The notes beneath the pieces were generated by a model. That model did not search any database. It had not been told where the DNA came from and saw nothing but the letters and a program-made list of their open reading frames with translations. This document shows, piece after piece, positions 15,867 through 24,560 of a stretch of DNA of 64,000 bases; position 1 is the stretch's first letter, and each line of letters begins with the position of its first letter. The DNA is from Zymobacter sp047495495 (GTDB taxonomy: Bacteria; Pseudomonadota; Gammaproteobacteria; Pseudomonadales; Halomonadaceae). A program made the position numbers and the translations under genes. Location of the stretch: assembly GCF_047495495.1 (NCBI RefSeq), contig NZ_CP179930.1, positions 248,001 to 312,000 of the forward strand. Direction: 5' to 3'.

Positions 15867-16346
15867 CATGCTGAACGCGGAGTAGGCGTAGTTGAACGAG
15901 CCAGTCTGAACGGTGTTTTTGTCCGCGATGATGACCTTGTCATGCAAGGAGCGGTAGGCATTGGTGACGCGAACGGGGATGCCAGCACGCAGCAGTGCCT
16001 TAAGGCATTCCTGACTCTTCTCGCGGCTCTGGTTCACGTTGTAGTCGGCAACGACCAGAATGTTAACGCCTCGCTGCTTGGCTGCGATCAGTGCATTGAC
16101 GATGTCGGGTGAGGTCATGACGTAGGACAGCATGCGCAGACTGCGCTTGGCGTTGTTGATGACGTCCAGCACCAGTGCACTGGCCGTGCCTTCGGGAGAG
16201 AAGCCCACACGGATGGTCGGCATCACCGTGCTTGTCGTTTCGGTTGTGGTAGTCGTTGCGGCCGTCGTTTCTGCATGGGCTGAAACGAGCGGGGCCGTCA
16301 TCATGCCAGCAAGGGCCAGCGTCAGAAGGCGTTTGGATAAGCTCAT
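15732..16346 (-). CDS. Secreted phospholipase-D-like (HKD) nuclease/lipase
   Basis: 204-aa protein. Residues 1-25 are a Sec signal peptide (LLTLALAGMMTAPLVSAHA), then a Thr-rich linker, then one PLD domain. The catalytic motif is HDK at 135-137, Asp142 and GSFN at 149-152. A single HKD motif and this size match the Nuc/EDTA-resistant endonuclease group, which works as a homodimer in the periplasm on DNA or phosphodiesters. The ATG at 16346 gives the signal peptide; an upstream in-frame ATG at 16391 adds only Asn/Lys-rich residues. Its 3' end is duplicated at 13599-13733. Confidence 0.82.
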   Translation of the reverse strand: MSLSKRLLTLALAGMMTAPLVSAHAETTAATTTTTETTSTVMPTIRVGFSPEGTASALVLDVINNAKRSLRMLSYVMTSPDIVNALIAAKQRGVNILVVADYNVNQSREKSQECLKALLRAGIPVRVTNAYRSLHDKVIIADKNTVQTGSFNYAYSAFSMNSENVVVITDAPSVTASFMDLWRSRWYGATDYSVDDNTTVERHL

Positions 16347-16826
16347 GATAGTACTCTTTTTGTTGTTATTATTTTTGAGTGAGGAAGTCATGTTTAGATG
16401 GCTTCCGGGACTCAGTGTGCCCCATCGACGGCACGGATTCATGCCGCAAGTCTTGTAAAAGTGGCGCTGACGACCTCAGCTAGAACGGCATGGGCTGTGG
16501 TGTTTTGACGCGCCAGATTGCAGCTGGCGGCCGTGGATCGTACTCGTTTTCGCCGCTAATTCAGCATGTTCTGAACGGTACGCTGCGTCTATTTATCCTT
16601 TTGTAATTAAAGCGGTTATTGACCTGTTCTTAGGTTCAGTTTTTGGGGATTTTTGCCCTTTTTCATAATCCGGTGGCCGGCTATGTTCAGTAGTCAATAA
16701 TCGGGTGTTATACATTAGCGGCATTGTCTCTCTTTAAGAAACTGATAACGTCAAAAAGGCGAGCGGCTTGGTAGGGAAGAATGACTGCCGAAGTCGCCCC
16801 GAATTTTCTCTTCAAGGAGTGAGACG
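16347..16826. other. Divergent intergenic region between PLD-like and SDR genes
   Basis: About 480 bases presumably containing both promoters. Stretches near 16590-16720 are AT-rich. No gene or strong hairpin was found. Confidence 0.5.
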
Positions 16827-17618
16827 ATGAAGACTCGTTTCAAAGACAAGGTCGCGCTGATCACAGGCGCTGGCGGTGATATTGGTCTGGCAACGGCGCT
16901 GCGTCTGGCGGAAGAAGGTGCTTCTATCGCCCTGCTGGATATCGTCGAAGACAAGCTGGCGGCATCCAAGGCCAAGGTTGAAGCCAAAGGTGTGCGCGCC
17001 GAGTCCTATATCTGCGACGTTACCGATGCCAACGCCGTCAAGGATGCCGTTGCGCGCGTCATCGCTGATTTCGGTGCCATCGACCTGCTGTTCAACAACG
17101 CAGGCTATCAGGGCGCTTTCGCTCCGGTACACAAATACGATGTCGAAGACTTCGCTCGCGTGATGGATATCAACGTGACTGGCGCGTTCAGCGTCCTGAA
17201 GGAAGTCTCCGCACACATGGTCGAACGCAAGTCCGGCAGCATCGTTAACATGGCGAGCATGGCGGGTGTCGGTGGTCCTCCCAACATGGCCGCTTACGGT
17301 GCGTCCAAGTTCGCGATGGTGGGTCTGACCGAAACCGCGTCCAAAGACCTCGCGCCGTACAACATCCGCGTCAACGCGGTAAGCCCTGGTCTGATGGGCC
17401 CCGGCTTCATGTGGGATCGCCAGGTCAGTCTGCAGTCTGAAACCAACACGCAGTATTTCTCTACCGATCCGAAGCAGACTGAGAAGCAGATGATCGGCGG
17501 TGTACCGCTGCGTCGTTGCGGTAGCATCGAAGAAATTCCGGGTGCGGTCAGCTTCCTGCTGAGCGACGACGCCACTTACATCACGGGCGTCAACATCCGC
17601 ATTTCCGGCGGTGAGTGA
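16827..17618 (+). CDS. Short-chain dehydrogenase, xylitol-dehydrogenase-like
   Basis: 263-aa classical SDR. The nucleotide-binding turn is TGAGGDIG (residues 13-20), followed by LLDI, NNAGYQGAFAPV, active-site serine in NMASMAGVGGPPNMAAY, Tyr157 and Lys161 (YGASK), and a C-terminal DATYITGVNI. By recall it follows the NAD-dependent xylitol dehydrogenase of Gluconobacter oxydans closely (same TGAGGxIG, GYQGAFAPV, PGFMW and QYFSTDP segments), so oxidation of xylitol or a related polyol to the ketose is a fair inference. AAGGAG precedes the ATG. It is transcribed alone, with no polyol transporter beside it. Confidence 0.85.
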   Translation: MKTRFKDKVALITGAGGDIGLATALRLAEEGASIALLDIVEDKLAASKAKVEAKGVRAESYICDVTDANAVKDAVARVIADFGAIDLLFNNAGYQGAFAPVHKYDVEDFARVMDINVTGAFSVLKEVSAHMVERKSGSIVNMASMAGVGGPPNMAAYGASKFAMVGLTETASKDLAPYNIRVNAVSPGLMGPGFMWDRQVSLQSETNTQYFSTDPKQTEKQMIGGVPLRRCGSIEEIPGAVSFLLSDDATYITGVNIRISGGE

Positions 17619-17743
17619 TCGTCAGCGTCGCGTGCGTTAGCGCATGTGATCGCAGGATGTGATAACGAGGGCATGGGGCCTGTTCCCATGCCCTCGTTGC
17701 GTTTGTGTTTGCAAGTAGTGAATGCGTATCCGTTAATCTGTTG

Positions 17744-17833
17744 CTGCCTGCTGCCTGCTGCCTGCTGCCTGCTGCCTGCTGCCTGCTGCCTGCTGCCTGC
17801 TGCCTGCTGCCTGCTGCCTGCTGCCTGCTGCCT
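17744..17833. repeat. Tandem repeat, 12 perfect copies of a 7-bp unit
   Basis: CTGCCTG repeated 12 times from 17744 to 17827, then six bases of a 13th copy running into the stop codon of the regulator gene on the opposite strand. It lies in the gap between the convergent SDR and ptrR genes. Slippage could change the ptrR 3' end only through its last base. Confidence 0.97.
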
Positions 17834-18702
17834 CAGTCCGGATGCTCGGGCGTCGGCATCATTTGGGTGAAGGCATGCAGTTGGCGTGTCTGGGCATCGT
17901 GGCGCCAGACCAGCCAGGTGGTGATCCATCGCCAGGCTTCACTCAGCGGCCACGCGTTAACCTGCGAGCTGCCGGGCATGATTTCCAGCATGCTGCGTGG
18001 CATCTGGGCGACACCCGCACCCGCCGCGACGCAGGCCAGAATGCTGGGATAGGATTCCATCTCGTAGATGCGGCCGGGAGCGGCCTCGTCGGCAGCAAAC
18101 CACGCTTCAAAATGATGCCGGTACGTGCAGTTATTGCGAAAGGCATACAGCGGTAGCCCGTCGACCTGCTGCGCGCGCTGCACGGGGGCAAGGCTGCTTG
18201 GAGTGACGATCATCATTTCTTCATCAAAGACGGGTATGCCACCCAGTGCCGGGTGGGACAGTGGGCCATCAACAAAGGCTGCCGAAAGCGAGCCATCCAG
18301 CACCCGTTCGATCATCTCGCCCGACGGGCCGGTGGTTAGATCAAGCTGTACGCGCGGATAGCGTTGATTGAATTCGGCCAGAATGGCGGGAATGCGTACG
18401 GCCGCGGTGCTCTCCAGAGCCCCTAGTCGCAGGGTGCCGGAGGGTTCTTCACCGGTGATGGCCTGCTTGGCCTCAGCGATCAGGGCCAGTATGCGCCGAC
18501 TGTAAGATAGAAAATCGTGCCCGGCGGGTGATAAACGCAGCCGCTGGTGCTCGCGAATGAACAGCTGGACACCGAGCGATGCCTCAAGCTGCTGAATACG
18601 CGTGGTCAAATTGGATGGGACGCGATGAATGCGCCGCGCAGCGGCGCTGATGCTGCCGGTATCGACGATGGCAACGAACATCTCCAATTGGGTCACGTCC
18701 AT
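17833..18702 (-). CDS. ptrR: LysR-type regulator PtrR (YneJ)
   Basis: 289-aa LysR transcription factor. The N-terminal winged helix-turn-helix includes MDVTQLEMFVAIVDTGSIS and RVPSNLTTRIQQLE; the C-terminal effector domain includes LGALESTAAVRIPAILAEFN and TGPSGEMIERVLDG. It follows E. coli YneJ/PtrR along its length. It is divergent from sad, the same pairing as in E. coli, where PtrR controls the succinate-semialdehyde dehydrogenase gene. The shared 143-base intergenic region should carry its operator. The stop codon abuts the 7-bp repeat. Confidence 0.9.
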   Translation of the reverse strand: MDVTQLEMFVAIVDTGSISAAARRIHRVPSNLTTRIQQLEASLGVQLFIREHQRLRLSPAGHDFLSYSRRILALIAEAKQAITGEEPSGTLRLGALESTAAVRIPAILAEFNQRYPRVQLDLTTGPSGEMIERVLDGSLSAAFVDGPLSHPALGGIPVFDEEMMIVTPSSLAPVQRAQQVDGLPLYAFRNNCTYRHHFEAWFAADEAAPGRIYEMESYPSILACVAAGAGVAQMPRSMLEIMPGSSQVNAWPLSEAWRWITTWLVWRHDAQTRQLHAFTQMMPTPEHPD

Positions 18703-18845
18703 AGTGTTCTCTTTTCGTGAATGATCCTTTCAGTGTTATTCATTATACAGAAAGAAGTAGGCACGCTACGCTGGCCTTATTCGTTTCGGCAGTGCTGTGA
18801 ATTGCCCGCTGCCTTGGCCTTTGAAATGCCGCATGGAGTCCCGCA

Positions 18846-20234
18846 ATGACCGTACCCACTGATACCCACGCTGTTTCACGCAATCCCGCTACGGGCGAAG
18901 TGCTTGCGCAGTATCCGTACGCCAGCAGTGCCGACACCGATCAGGCACTGGCCCGCAGTCATCATGCGTTTCGTGAGTGGCGAGAACGCTCCATAAATGA
19001 GCGCGGTGACGCCCTGCGCGCCCTAGGCAATGCCTTGCGTGCCCGCAAGGAAGAAGTGGCACAGATGATGACGGCCGAGATGGGCAAACCGATTGCTCAG
19101 GCGCGCGCCGAGGTCGATAAGTCTGCAAACCTGTGCGATTGGTATGCCGACAATGGCCCGGCGATGCTGGCCACCGAGCAGACGACGGTCGATAACGGTC
19201 ACGCGGTGCTTGAGTACCGTCCACTCGGCCCCGTGTTTGCAGTCATGCCGTGGAATTTTCCGCTGTGGCAGGTATTCCGTGGGCTGGTGCCGATCCTACT
19301 GGCCGGTAACACCTACCTGTTGAAACATGCCCCCAGCGTGATGGGGAGCGCCCATCTGATCGACCGCATCGTGAAGGATGCGGCGTTGCCAGCGGGCGTA
19401 TTCGAAGTGCTCAATATCACCAACGATGAGTCCAGCCGCGTGATCCGAGATGACCGTGTCGCTGGTGTTACCGTGACAGGCAGTGTGCGTGCGGGGGCTG
19501 CTATCGGTGCTCAGGCCGCTGGTGCACTCAAGAAATGCGTGCTTGAACTGGGCGGTTCCGATCCCTTTATCGTACTAGAGGATGCGGACCTTGATGCCGC
19601 GGTCAGCGCTGCAGTAGTCGGGCGCTTCCAGAACAGCGGCCAGGTGTGCGCAGCGGCCAAACGTTTCATCATCCATCAGAACATCGCTGAGGCGTTCACC
19701 GAGAAGTTCGTCGCAGCAGTGAAGGCGCTAAAAGTGGGGGATCCCCGTGACGAGGCGCACTATGTTGGTCCGATGGCCCGCTTCGACTTGCGCGATGAGT
19801 TGGACGCACAGGTGCAGAAAACGGTAAGTGAAGGGGCAACCGTGCTGACCGGCGGGCATAAGGTGGAAGGCAATGGCAATTACTACCAGCCGACGGTGCT
19901 GACCAATGTCACGCCAGAAATGACCGGCTTTCGTCAGGAGCTGTTCGGTCCTGTCGCAACGGTGACCGTTGCCCGTGATGATGCTCATGCGCTGGAATTG
20001 GCCAACGACAGTGAATTCGGCCTCTCTTCCACACTGTTTGGCAAGGATGAAACGCGTCTGAACTGGATCGCCAACCGGCTGGAATGTGGCGGTGTGTTCA
20101 TCAACGGCAGTGGTGCCAGCGATGCGCGTGTCGCGTTCGGCGGCGTGAAGAAAAGCGGCTTCGGACGCGAACTGTCGCGCTTCGGTCTGCATGAGTTCTG
20201 CAATATTCAGACGGTGTGGAAGGATCGTCGTTGA
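18846..20234 (+). CDS. sad: Succinate-semialdehyde dehydrogenase Sad (YneI)
   Basis: 462-aa NAD(P)-dependent aldehyde dehydrogenase, same length as E. coli Sad. The general base is Glu234 (LELGGSD) and the nucleophile Cys268 (GQVCAAAKRF). The coenzyme-domain motif is MPWNFPLWQVFRG, and the C-terminus ASDARVAFGGVKKSGFGRELS is nearly that of E. coli Sad. It oxidises succinate semialdehyde to succinate, the last step of GABA/putrescine catabolism; no GABA aminotransferase lies nearby. It is divergent from ptrR, its likely regulator, and followed by a clear terminator. Confidence 0.93.
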   Translation: MTVPTDTHAVSRNPATGEVLAQYPYASSADTDQALARSHHAFREWRERSINERGDALRALGNALRARKEEVAQMMTAEMGKPIAQARAEVDKSANLCDWYADNGPAMLATEQTTVDNGHAVLEYRPLGPVFAVMPWNFPLWQVFRGLVPILLAGNTYLLKHAPSVMGSAHLIDRIVKDAALPAGVFEVLNITNDESSRVIRDDRVAGVTVTGSVRAGAAIGAQAAGALKKCVLELGGSDPFIVLEDADLDAAVSAAVVGRFQNSGQVCAAAKRFIIHQNIAEAFTEKFVAAVKALKVGDPRDEAHYVGPMARFDLRDELDAQVQKTVSEGATVLTGGHKVEGNGNYYQPTVLTNVTPEMTGFRQELFGPVATVTVARDDAHALELANDSEFGLSSTLFGKDETRLNWIANRLECGGVFINGSGASDARVAFGGVKKSGFGRELSRFGLHEFCNIQTVWKDRR

Positions 20235-20294
20235 TATAGAGGCGCGTTGTTTTATGCCAGTGACGTATTGATGGCGTTATCATTTTTTACTAAT

Positions 20295-20329
20295 AAGCCA
20301 TGTTTGAATTTATCGAGCATGGCTTTTTT
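20295..20329 (+). terminator. Intrinsic terminator of sad
   Basis: AAGCCATG / CATGGCTT stem with a 15-base loop and TTTTTT. It overlaps the upstream frame opening of the next gene, so that gene must start later, at 20348. Confidence 0.85.
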
Positions 20330-20347
20330 ATTGAAAAGGAGATTTAC

Positions 20348-20974
20348 ATGATCGATGATGTTATCAAAATATATAACCTCCTGCCGGGAAAGGGTGCTTT
20401 CTTTTTATTATTTATCTCTTTTATATTCATCGTGAAGTATTATGAAAATGTAGGAGGTCTATTATCCATCATCAGGAACAGGGCTATCGACCGGTATGAA
20501 CGATATGGTGCCTTGTATCTTGCCATGAAGATTGACGATGAGATGGCAATCTCCTTTATTGAACAGCGCAAGTCAGAACTACTGTTAACCCGTCTCACAG
20601 GAATATATGACCCGAGATTACAAAAGGTCTATATGCGTATTTACGCGCTTTGCCGAGCGCATGGTGTGGTGGAGAAATATATAAAATTGTCTTCCCGATT
20701 TATTACTGAGCGGGCAGGGGCACTTCGTGTGGATTACAATCTCTTCAAAAGAACACGAAGGAAGAACCGATGGGCACAGTTGGGCATTTTAATAGGCATG
20801 ATGGTGATGGTTCTTCTTTCCTTTTGGACTAGTACATATCAATTGGGGTGGTTACCCTTATTGTTTCTTCTAATTGCCCTTTTGCTAGAAATCATGTTTC
20901 TTCTTTCTATCGAAAGACATATTTCTTTAGCTACGCTAGAAAAAGTGGATCGAATCATCATGGAGATCGGTTAG
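20348..20974 (+). CDS. Predicted inner-membrane protein, unknown function
   Basis: 208-aa protein. One N-terminal membrane segment (near residues 13-30, FFLLFISFIFIVKYY), a charged central stretch of about 110 residues, and two C-terminal hydrophobic segments (LGILIGMMVMVLLSF, LPLLFLLIALLLEIMFLL). The start at 20348 follows AAAAGGAGATTTAC and lies after the sad terminator. The gene is AT-rich with many ATA, TTA and AGA codons, unlike its neighbours, which suggests transfer. No family recognised, no operon partner. Confidence 0.65.
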   Translation: MIDDVIKIYNLLPGKGAFFLLFISFIFIVKYYENVGGLLSIIRNRAIDRYERYGALYLAMKIDDEMAISFIEQRKSELLLTRLTGIYDPRLQKVYMRIYALCRAHGVVEKYIKLSSRFITERAGALRVDYNLFKRTRRKNRWAQLGILIGMMVMVLLSFWTSTYQLGWLPLLFLLIALLLEIMFLLSIERHISLATLEKVDRIIMEIG

Positions 20975-21217
20975 CGTTCTCCTGAATTATTATCGGTAGG
21001 CGCTATCTCGCTATTTCATGGCATATACGGAAAAGCAGCGGGGAAGTGCAATCTTTCTGTAGCTCATCAGGATATCCTTTATATTTTCTCTACTTGGTAG
21101 TGTGTAGGGCATACCCTGAGCGCTATATGCCATGAGGCGATAGGTGTGGTGTGAGCAGGATGCGCATAAGCGCCTATGCTTCGTGCACGCTACATAGTTT
21201 GGGAAGGGAAGTGAGCG

Positions 21218-23005
21218 ATGAAAACAAGATTGATACGGCAGTGTCTAGGTGCAGTAGTTATGACTGTACTGGGGTGTTGCAGTGTGGGTGTGTCCGCTGG
21301 GGCAGCATCCTTGCCTGAGGTAGCGCCTAGGCTGTCCTGCGAGCAGCTGGCACAGCAGGACTTTTCCTCAGTATTGGGCGAACAGGTCACGATTAACTCC
21401 GCTACGTCGATGGCAACGGACAAGGGCAGTTTCTGCAAGGTCTCCGCTACGATCTCGCCGTCCATCGGTGTTGAGGTGGCATTGCCGGCCGAACACTGGA
21501 CGCAGCGTTTCTTGCAGGTGGGCTGCGGCGGGCTGTGTGGCAGCATCAATCTGAATCTTTCCAATGCGAGCAGCTGTGTCCCGGCCCTGAACGGTGAGTT
21601 TGTCGTGGCGGCGACGGATATGGGGCACAGCGGTAGCATGATGGATGCCTCATGGGCGGAGCAGCCGCAGAAGCGTATCGATTTTGCCTATCGCGCCAAT
21701 CACCTGACCGCTGTGTTGTCCAAGGCGCTATCGGCAGCCTATTACGGGCAGGCACCGCGCTACGCTTATTTTATGGGCTGCTCGGATGGCGGGCGTGAAG
21801 CGCTGATGGAAGCGCAGCGCTATCCTGATGATTTTGATGGCATCAGTGCCGGTGCCCCGGCGGCGTTCTTCCAGTTCCAGAATTCCTTCTATCACGGTTG
21901 GAGTGTTGCCGCGAATCAGCGCGCCGATGGCTCGGCTATCTTGCTACAGAAGCATCTGCCTATTCTGCACAAGGCTGTGCTGGAACACTGCCCAACGCTG
22001 TCCGGTGTGAACGACGGGCTGTTGCAGAACCCGTATGCCTGCCGTTTCTCGGCGGACTGGGTTAGGCAGTGTGCTAAGGGCGACAGTGAACAGAAGGACT
22101 GCTTGAGCGCAGAGCAGATCAATGCTGCTCGTCGCTTCTATGACGGTGCGTCCGATGCCGAAGGGCATCAGTTCGTGCTGGGCGGGTTACCGCTGGGATC
22201 AGAGCTGCGTTGGGCCGTGCCGGCAAACGAGAAGGGAAGCTCATCGGCCGAAGCGATGGTGCTGCCCACGTTGCAGTCGGTGCTGTTGCCGGGTGGACAT
22301 CAAAACATTCAGTCGATGAAGGATTTTCCGCTGACGCAGCAGAATTTCGATCGCGTGGCACAGCTGGCACCGCTCTACAATGCCGCGAATACCAACTTGC
22401 GTTCGTTCCAGCAGCAAGGGGGTAAGCTGATCATGTGGCACGGTCTGGCCGATGACTCTGTCAGTCCTGCCTTTTCGTTGGCCTATTACCGTGGCGTGCA
22501 GGCACTGATGGGGGCGCAGACGGTTGATGGTTTCCTGCGTCTGTTCTTGCTGCCCAGTGTGGGGCACTGCGGTAACGGTGAGGGCTATGATCAGGTTGAT
22601 CTGCTGACGCCGCTGATGGCATGGACCGAAGATGGCCAGGCTCCTCAACAGCTGATCACTGGCAAGCGTGAACAGGTCGACGCGGGGGGAATGCCCCTTG
22701 CGCCTGACAATGCCCCCAAGGGTGATGACACCGCCGCTGCCGAAGCGCAGTTCCACGGCGTGCAGCGCCCCAGCTCACCGATTGCGACGCCTGACAAGCC
22801 GGTCACGGCAACGCGCCCGGTCTTTCCCTATCCGTATATCGCACGCTATATCGGTAAGGGCGATATCAACGATGCCAGCAACTACGCGCCAGTGAAGTCG
22901 GCCGCTTTCGAGCGCCTGTTCTTTCGGCAGCCTGCGGCTTCGTTTGTCGGTCCCGACAATCAGCATTTCTATCGCGTCGAAAACGGCGTGCTGGTACAGC
23001 AATAG
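21218..23005 (+). CDS. Tannase/feruloyl esterase family secreted hydrolase
   Basis: 595-aa secreted alpha/beta-hydrolase of the tannase/feruloyl-esterase family. Residues 1-29 form a Sec signal ending VSAGAAS. The family's CS-D-HC arrangement is complete: nucleophile Ser189 after a Cys in FMGCSDGGRE, Asp412 in HGLADDSVSP, and His450 followed by Cys in VGHCGNG. A lid-like insertion lies between. Expected to cleave ester bonds of plant phenolics (gallate or ferulate esters) or similar aromatic esters outside the cytoplasm. It is transcribed alone. With the pectate lyase it points to life on plant material. The substrate cannot be fixed from sequence. Confidence 0.88.
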   Translation: MKTRLIRQCLGAVVMTVLGCCSVGVSAGAASLPEVAPRLSCEQLAQQDFSSVLGEQVTINSATSMATDKGSFCKVSATISPSIGVEVALPAEHWTQRFLQVGCGGLCGSINLNLSNASSCVPALNGEFVVAATDMGHSGSMMDASWAEQPQKRIDFAYRANHLTAVLSKALSAAYYGQAPRYAYFMGCSDGGREALMEAQRYPDDFDGISAGAPAAFFQFQNSFYHGWSVAANQRADGSAILLQKHLPILHKAVLEHCPTLSGVNDGLLQNPYACRFSADWVRQCAKGDSEQKDCLSAEQINAARRFYDGASDAEGHQFVLGGLPLGSELRWAVPANEKGSSSAEAMVLPTLQSVLLPGGHQNIQSMKDFPLTQQNFDRVAQLAPLYNAANTNLRSFQQQGGKLIMWHGLADDSVSPAFSLAYYRGVQALMGAQTVDGFLRLFLLPSVGHCGNGEGYDQVDLLTPLMAWTEDGQAPQQLITGKREQVDAGGMPLAPDNAPKGDDTAAAEAQFHGVQRPSSPIATPDKPVTATRPVFPYPYIARYIGKGDINDASNYAPVKSAAFERLFFRQPAASFVGPDNQHFYRVENGVLVQQ

Positions 23006-23027
23006 CCAAGCGATATCGCAACGGCTG

Positions 23028-23052
23028 GCGACAGGCATGGCGTGCCTGTCGC
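23028..23052 (+). other. Hairpin after the tannase-family gene
   Basis: Perfect 10-bp stem GCGACAGGCA / TGCCTGTCGC with a five-base loop, 22 bases after the stop. No T run follows; the next hairpin probably completes termination. Confidence 0.5.
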
Positions 23053-23076
23053 TGGTGATAGGCGAAGGTGCATTGA

Positions 23077-23113
23077 AAAGGCCGCTTCATCTTTTAGCGA
23101 TGAGGCGGCCTTT
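23077..23113. terminator. Bidirectional terminator
   Basis: A 15-bp stem (AAAGGCCGCTTCATC / GATGAGGCGGCCTTT, one G-T) with a seven-base loop between the convergent tannase-family and aldo/keto reductase genes. Confidence 0.75.
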
Positions 23114-23177
23114 GCCGTTTCAAGGGAATGCTGCACGGCCTCGCCACTCCTTGGGCTGCGGCAGCGCGCTCGCGCGA

Positions 23178-24026
23178 TCAGAACTCTTCGTAACGAGCGG
23201 GGTCCTGATCGGCAATGCGCCCGTCCGGGCGGGCCAGCGTAGCGATCTTCGCCATGTCGTCATCGGTCAGGGTGAAGTCGAACAGCGACAGGTTTTCTAT
23301 CTGGCGAGCGTCCGAAGAGGCTTTGGGAATCGGGATGGCGCCCAGTTGAGTGTGCCAGCGCAGAATGATCTGCGGAATGCTCTTGCCATGCCGGTCGGCA
23401 ATCACTTTCAGCGTGGGGTCTTGCAGTACGGCGCTGGCGCGCCCCAGAGGGCTCCACGACTCGGTCACGATGCCGTGCGCGGTGTCCCATGCCCGCTGTT
23501 CTGCCTGCGGGAAGTACGGGTGCAGCTCGATCTGGTTGATGCTGGGGGTGACGCCGGTCTCGTCGATCAAGCGCTGCAGGTGCTCGGGCAGGAAATTGCA
23601 GACCCCGATGGAGCGCACCAGTCCGCGCTTCTGTACCTCGATCATGGCACGCCAGGCCTCGACGTAATGGTTCTGGATCGGGTTGGGCCAGTGGATCAGA
23701 TACAGGTCGAAGTAGTCCAGCCCCGCGCGATACAGCGATTCTTCGACGGTTGCGATCGCTTCATCGTAGGCATGGTGGCGGCCCGGCAGCTTCGATACCA
23801 CACGCAACTCTTCACGTGCTACGCCGCACTGTGCAACGGCACGACCTACGGCGCCTTCATTCTCATAGTTGAACGCGGAATCAAGCAGGCGATAGCCATT
23901 GTGGATGGCCTTGACCATATCGTCGACGCCCTGGGTGCCGTTCAGCGTGTAGGTACCGAAACCCACGGCGGGCAGCGTGGTGCCGTCGTTGAGGGTAATC
24001 TGCGGAATATCGGAACGAGAGCTCAT
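23178..24026 (-). CDS. Aldo/keto reductase, DkgA-like
   Basis: 282-aa NADPH-dependent (alpha/beta)8-barrel reductase. The catalytic tetrad is visible as Asp49, Tyr54, Lys79 and His112 (LLDSAFNYENE, VVSKLPG, LIHWPNP). The signatures GVCNFLPEHLQRLIDETGV, NQIELHPYF and IPIPKASSDARQIEN match E. coli 2,5-diketo-D-gluconate reductase A. It reduces sugar-derived or other carbonyls in the cytoplasm; the physiological substrate is not clear. AAGGAAGATCC precedes the ATG at 24026. Transcribed alone. Confidence 0.88.
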   Translation of the reverse strand: MSSRSDIPQITLNDGTTLPAVGFGTYTLNGTQGVDDMVKAIHNGYRLLDSAFNYENEGAVGRAVAQCGVAREELRVVSKLPGRHHAYDEAIATVEESLYRAGLDYFDLYLIHWPNPIQNHYVEAWRAMIEVQKRGLVRSIGVCNFLPEHLQRLIDETGVTPSINQIELHPYFPQAEQRAWDTAHGIVTESWSPLGRASAVLQDPTLKVIADRHGKSIPQIILRWHTQLGAIPIPKASSDARQIENLSLFDFTLTDDDMAKIATLARPDGRIADQDPARYEEF

Positions 24027-24560
24027 GGATCTTCCTTATGCAGCGATGAATGAAAAGCCGGGTGCGGCGCCAGCCACGTTACGGAAAGTGGTGAACGAAC
24101 GCGCGCGTCTTCATCACTATAAGACCATCGAATGGTAAATGCGTTAGCTGACGATGTGTGGTGCACACGAGGTGCATGCGGGAGTCTGGTATCCACGAAG
24201 GCGACAAGCATTCACTGTGGCGTTATAGCGTGTGCTTGGTCGACGGCGTTGCTCGCTACCGCTGTTCTGTCTGCGCTTCAGCGCTCTCTTATGCTGCACG
24301 CCATAATGTTGTCGACGAGGCTGCGTCGGTCGCCAGCACGGGCACCGTTTCTGACCGCTCGGCGCTGGGAAGATTCTCGTTGTGCGGCCTAGTTTTTTCT
24401 CTTCGGCGCTGTCCCTGTCTCTTGCGTGACGCAGGCGGGCGCTTTTTTTATGGCATAGCGTGTGTCGCATGGCGCTCTTCCCTTACGCCTGCATTGGGTT
24501 GTCATTACTCATGAATAGGTATACCGTTCTACCTACTTTTCTGCCAAGGTATATCTGTTC
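24027..24560. other. Divergent intergenic region, aldo/keto reductase to TetR gene
   Basis: About 530 bases. Apart from a candidate operator at 24516-24535 near its right end I see no supported gene or structure. Small frames here lack RBSs and recognisable products. Confidence 0.5.
24516..24535. promoter_or_regulatory. Candidate TetR-family operator
   Basis: TAGGTA and TACCTA flank eight bases, and GGTATACC is a nested palindrome at 24518-24525. It lies about 26 bases before the tetR-type start, where an autoregulatory site is expected. Confidence 0.5.

Noticed and set aside
20300..20347. Upstream start for the membrane protein after sad
   Set aside because: These codons overlap the sad terminator stem; the ATG at 20348 has a perfect RBS.
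24132..24514. Overlapping small frames upstream of the TetR gene
   Set aside because: None has an RBS, codon bias or a recognisable domain.
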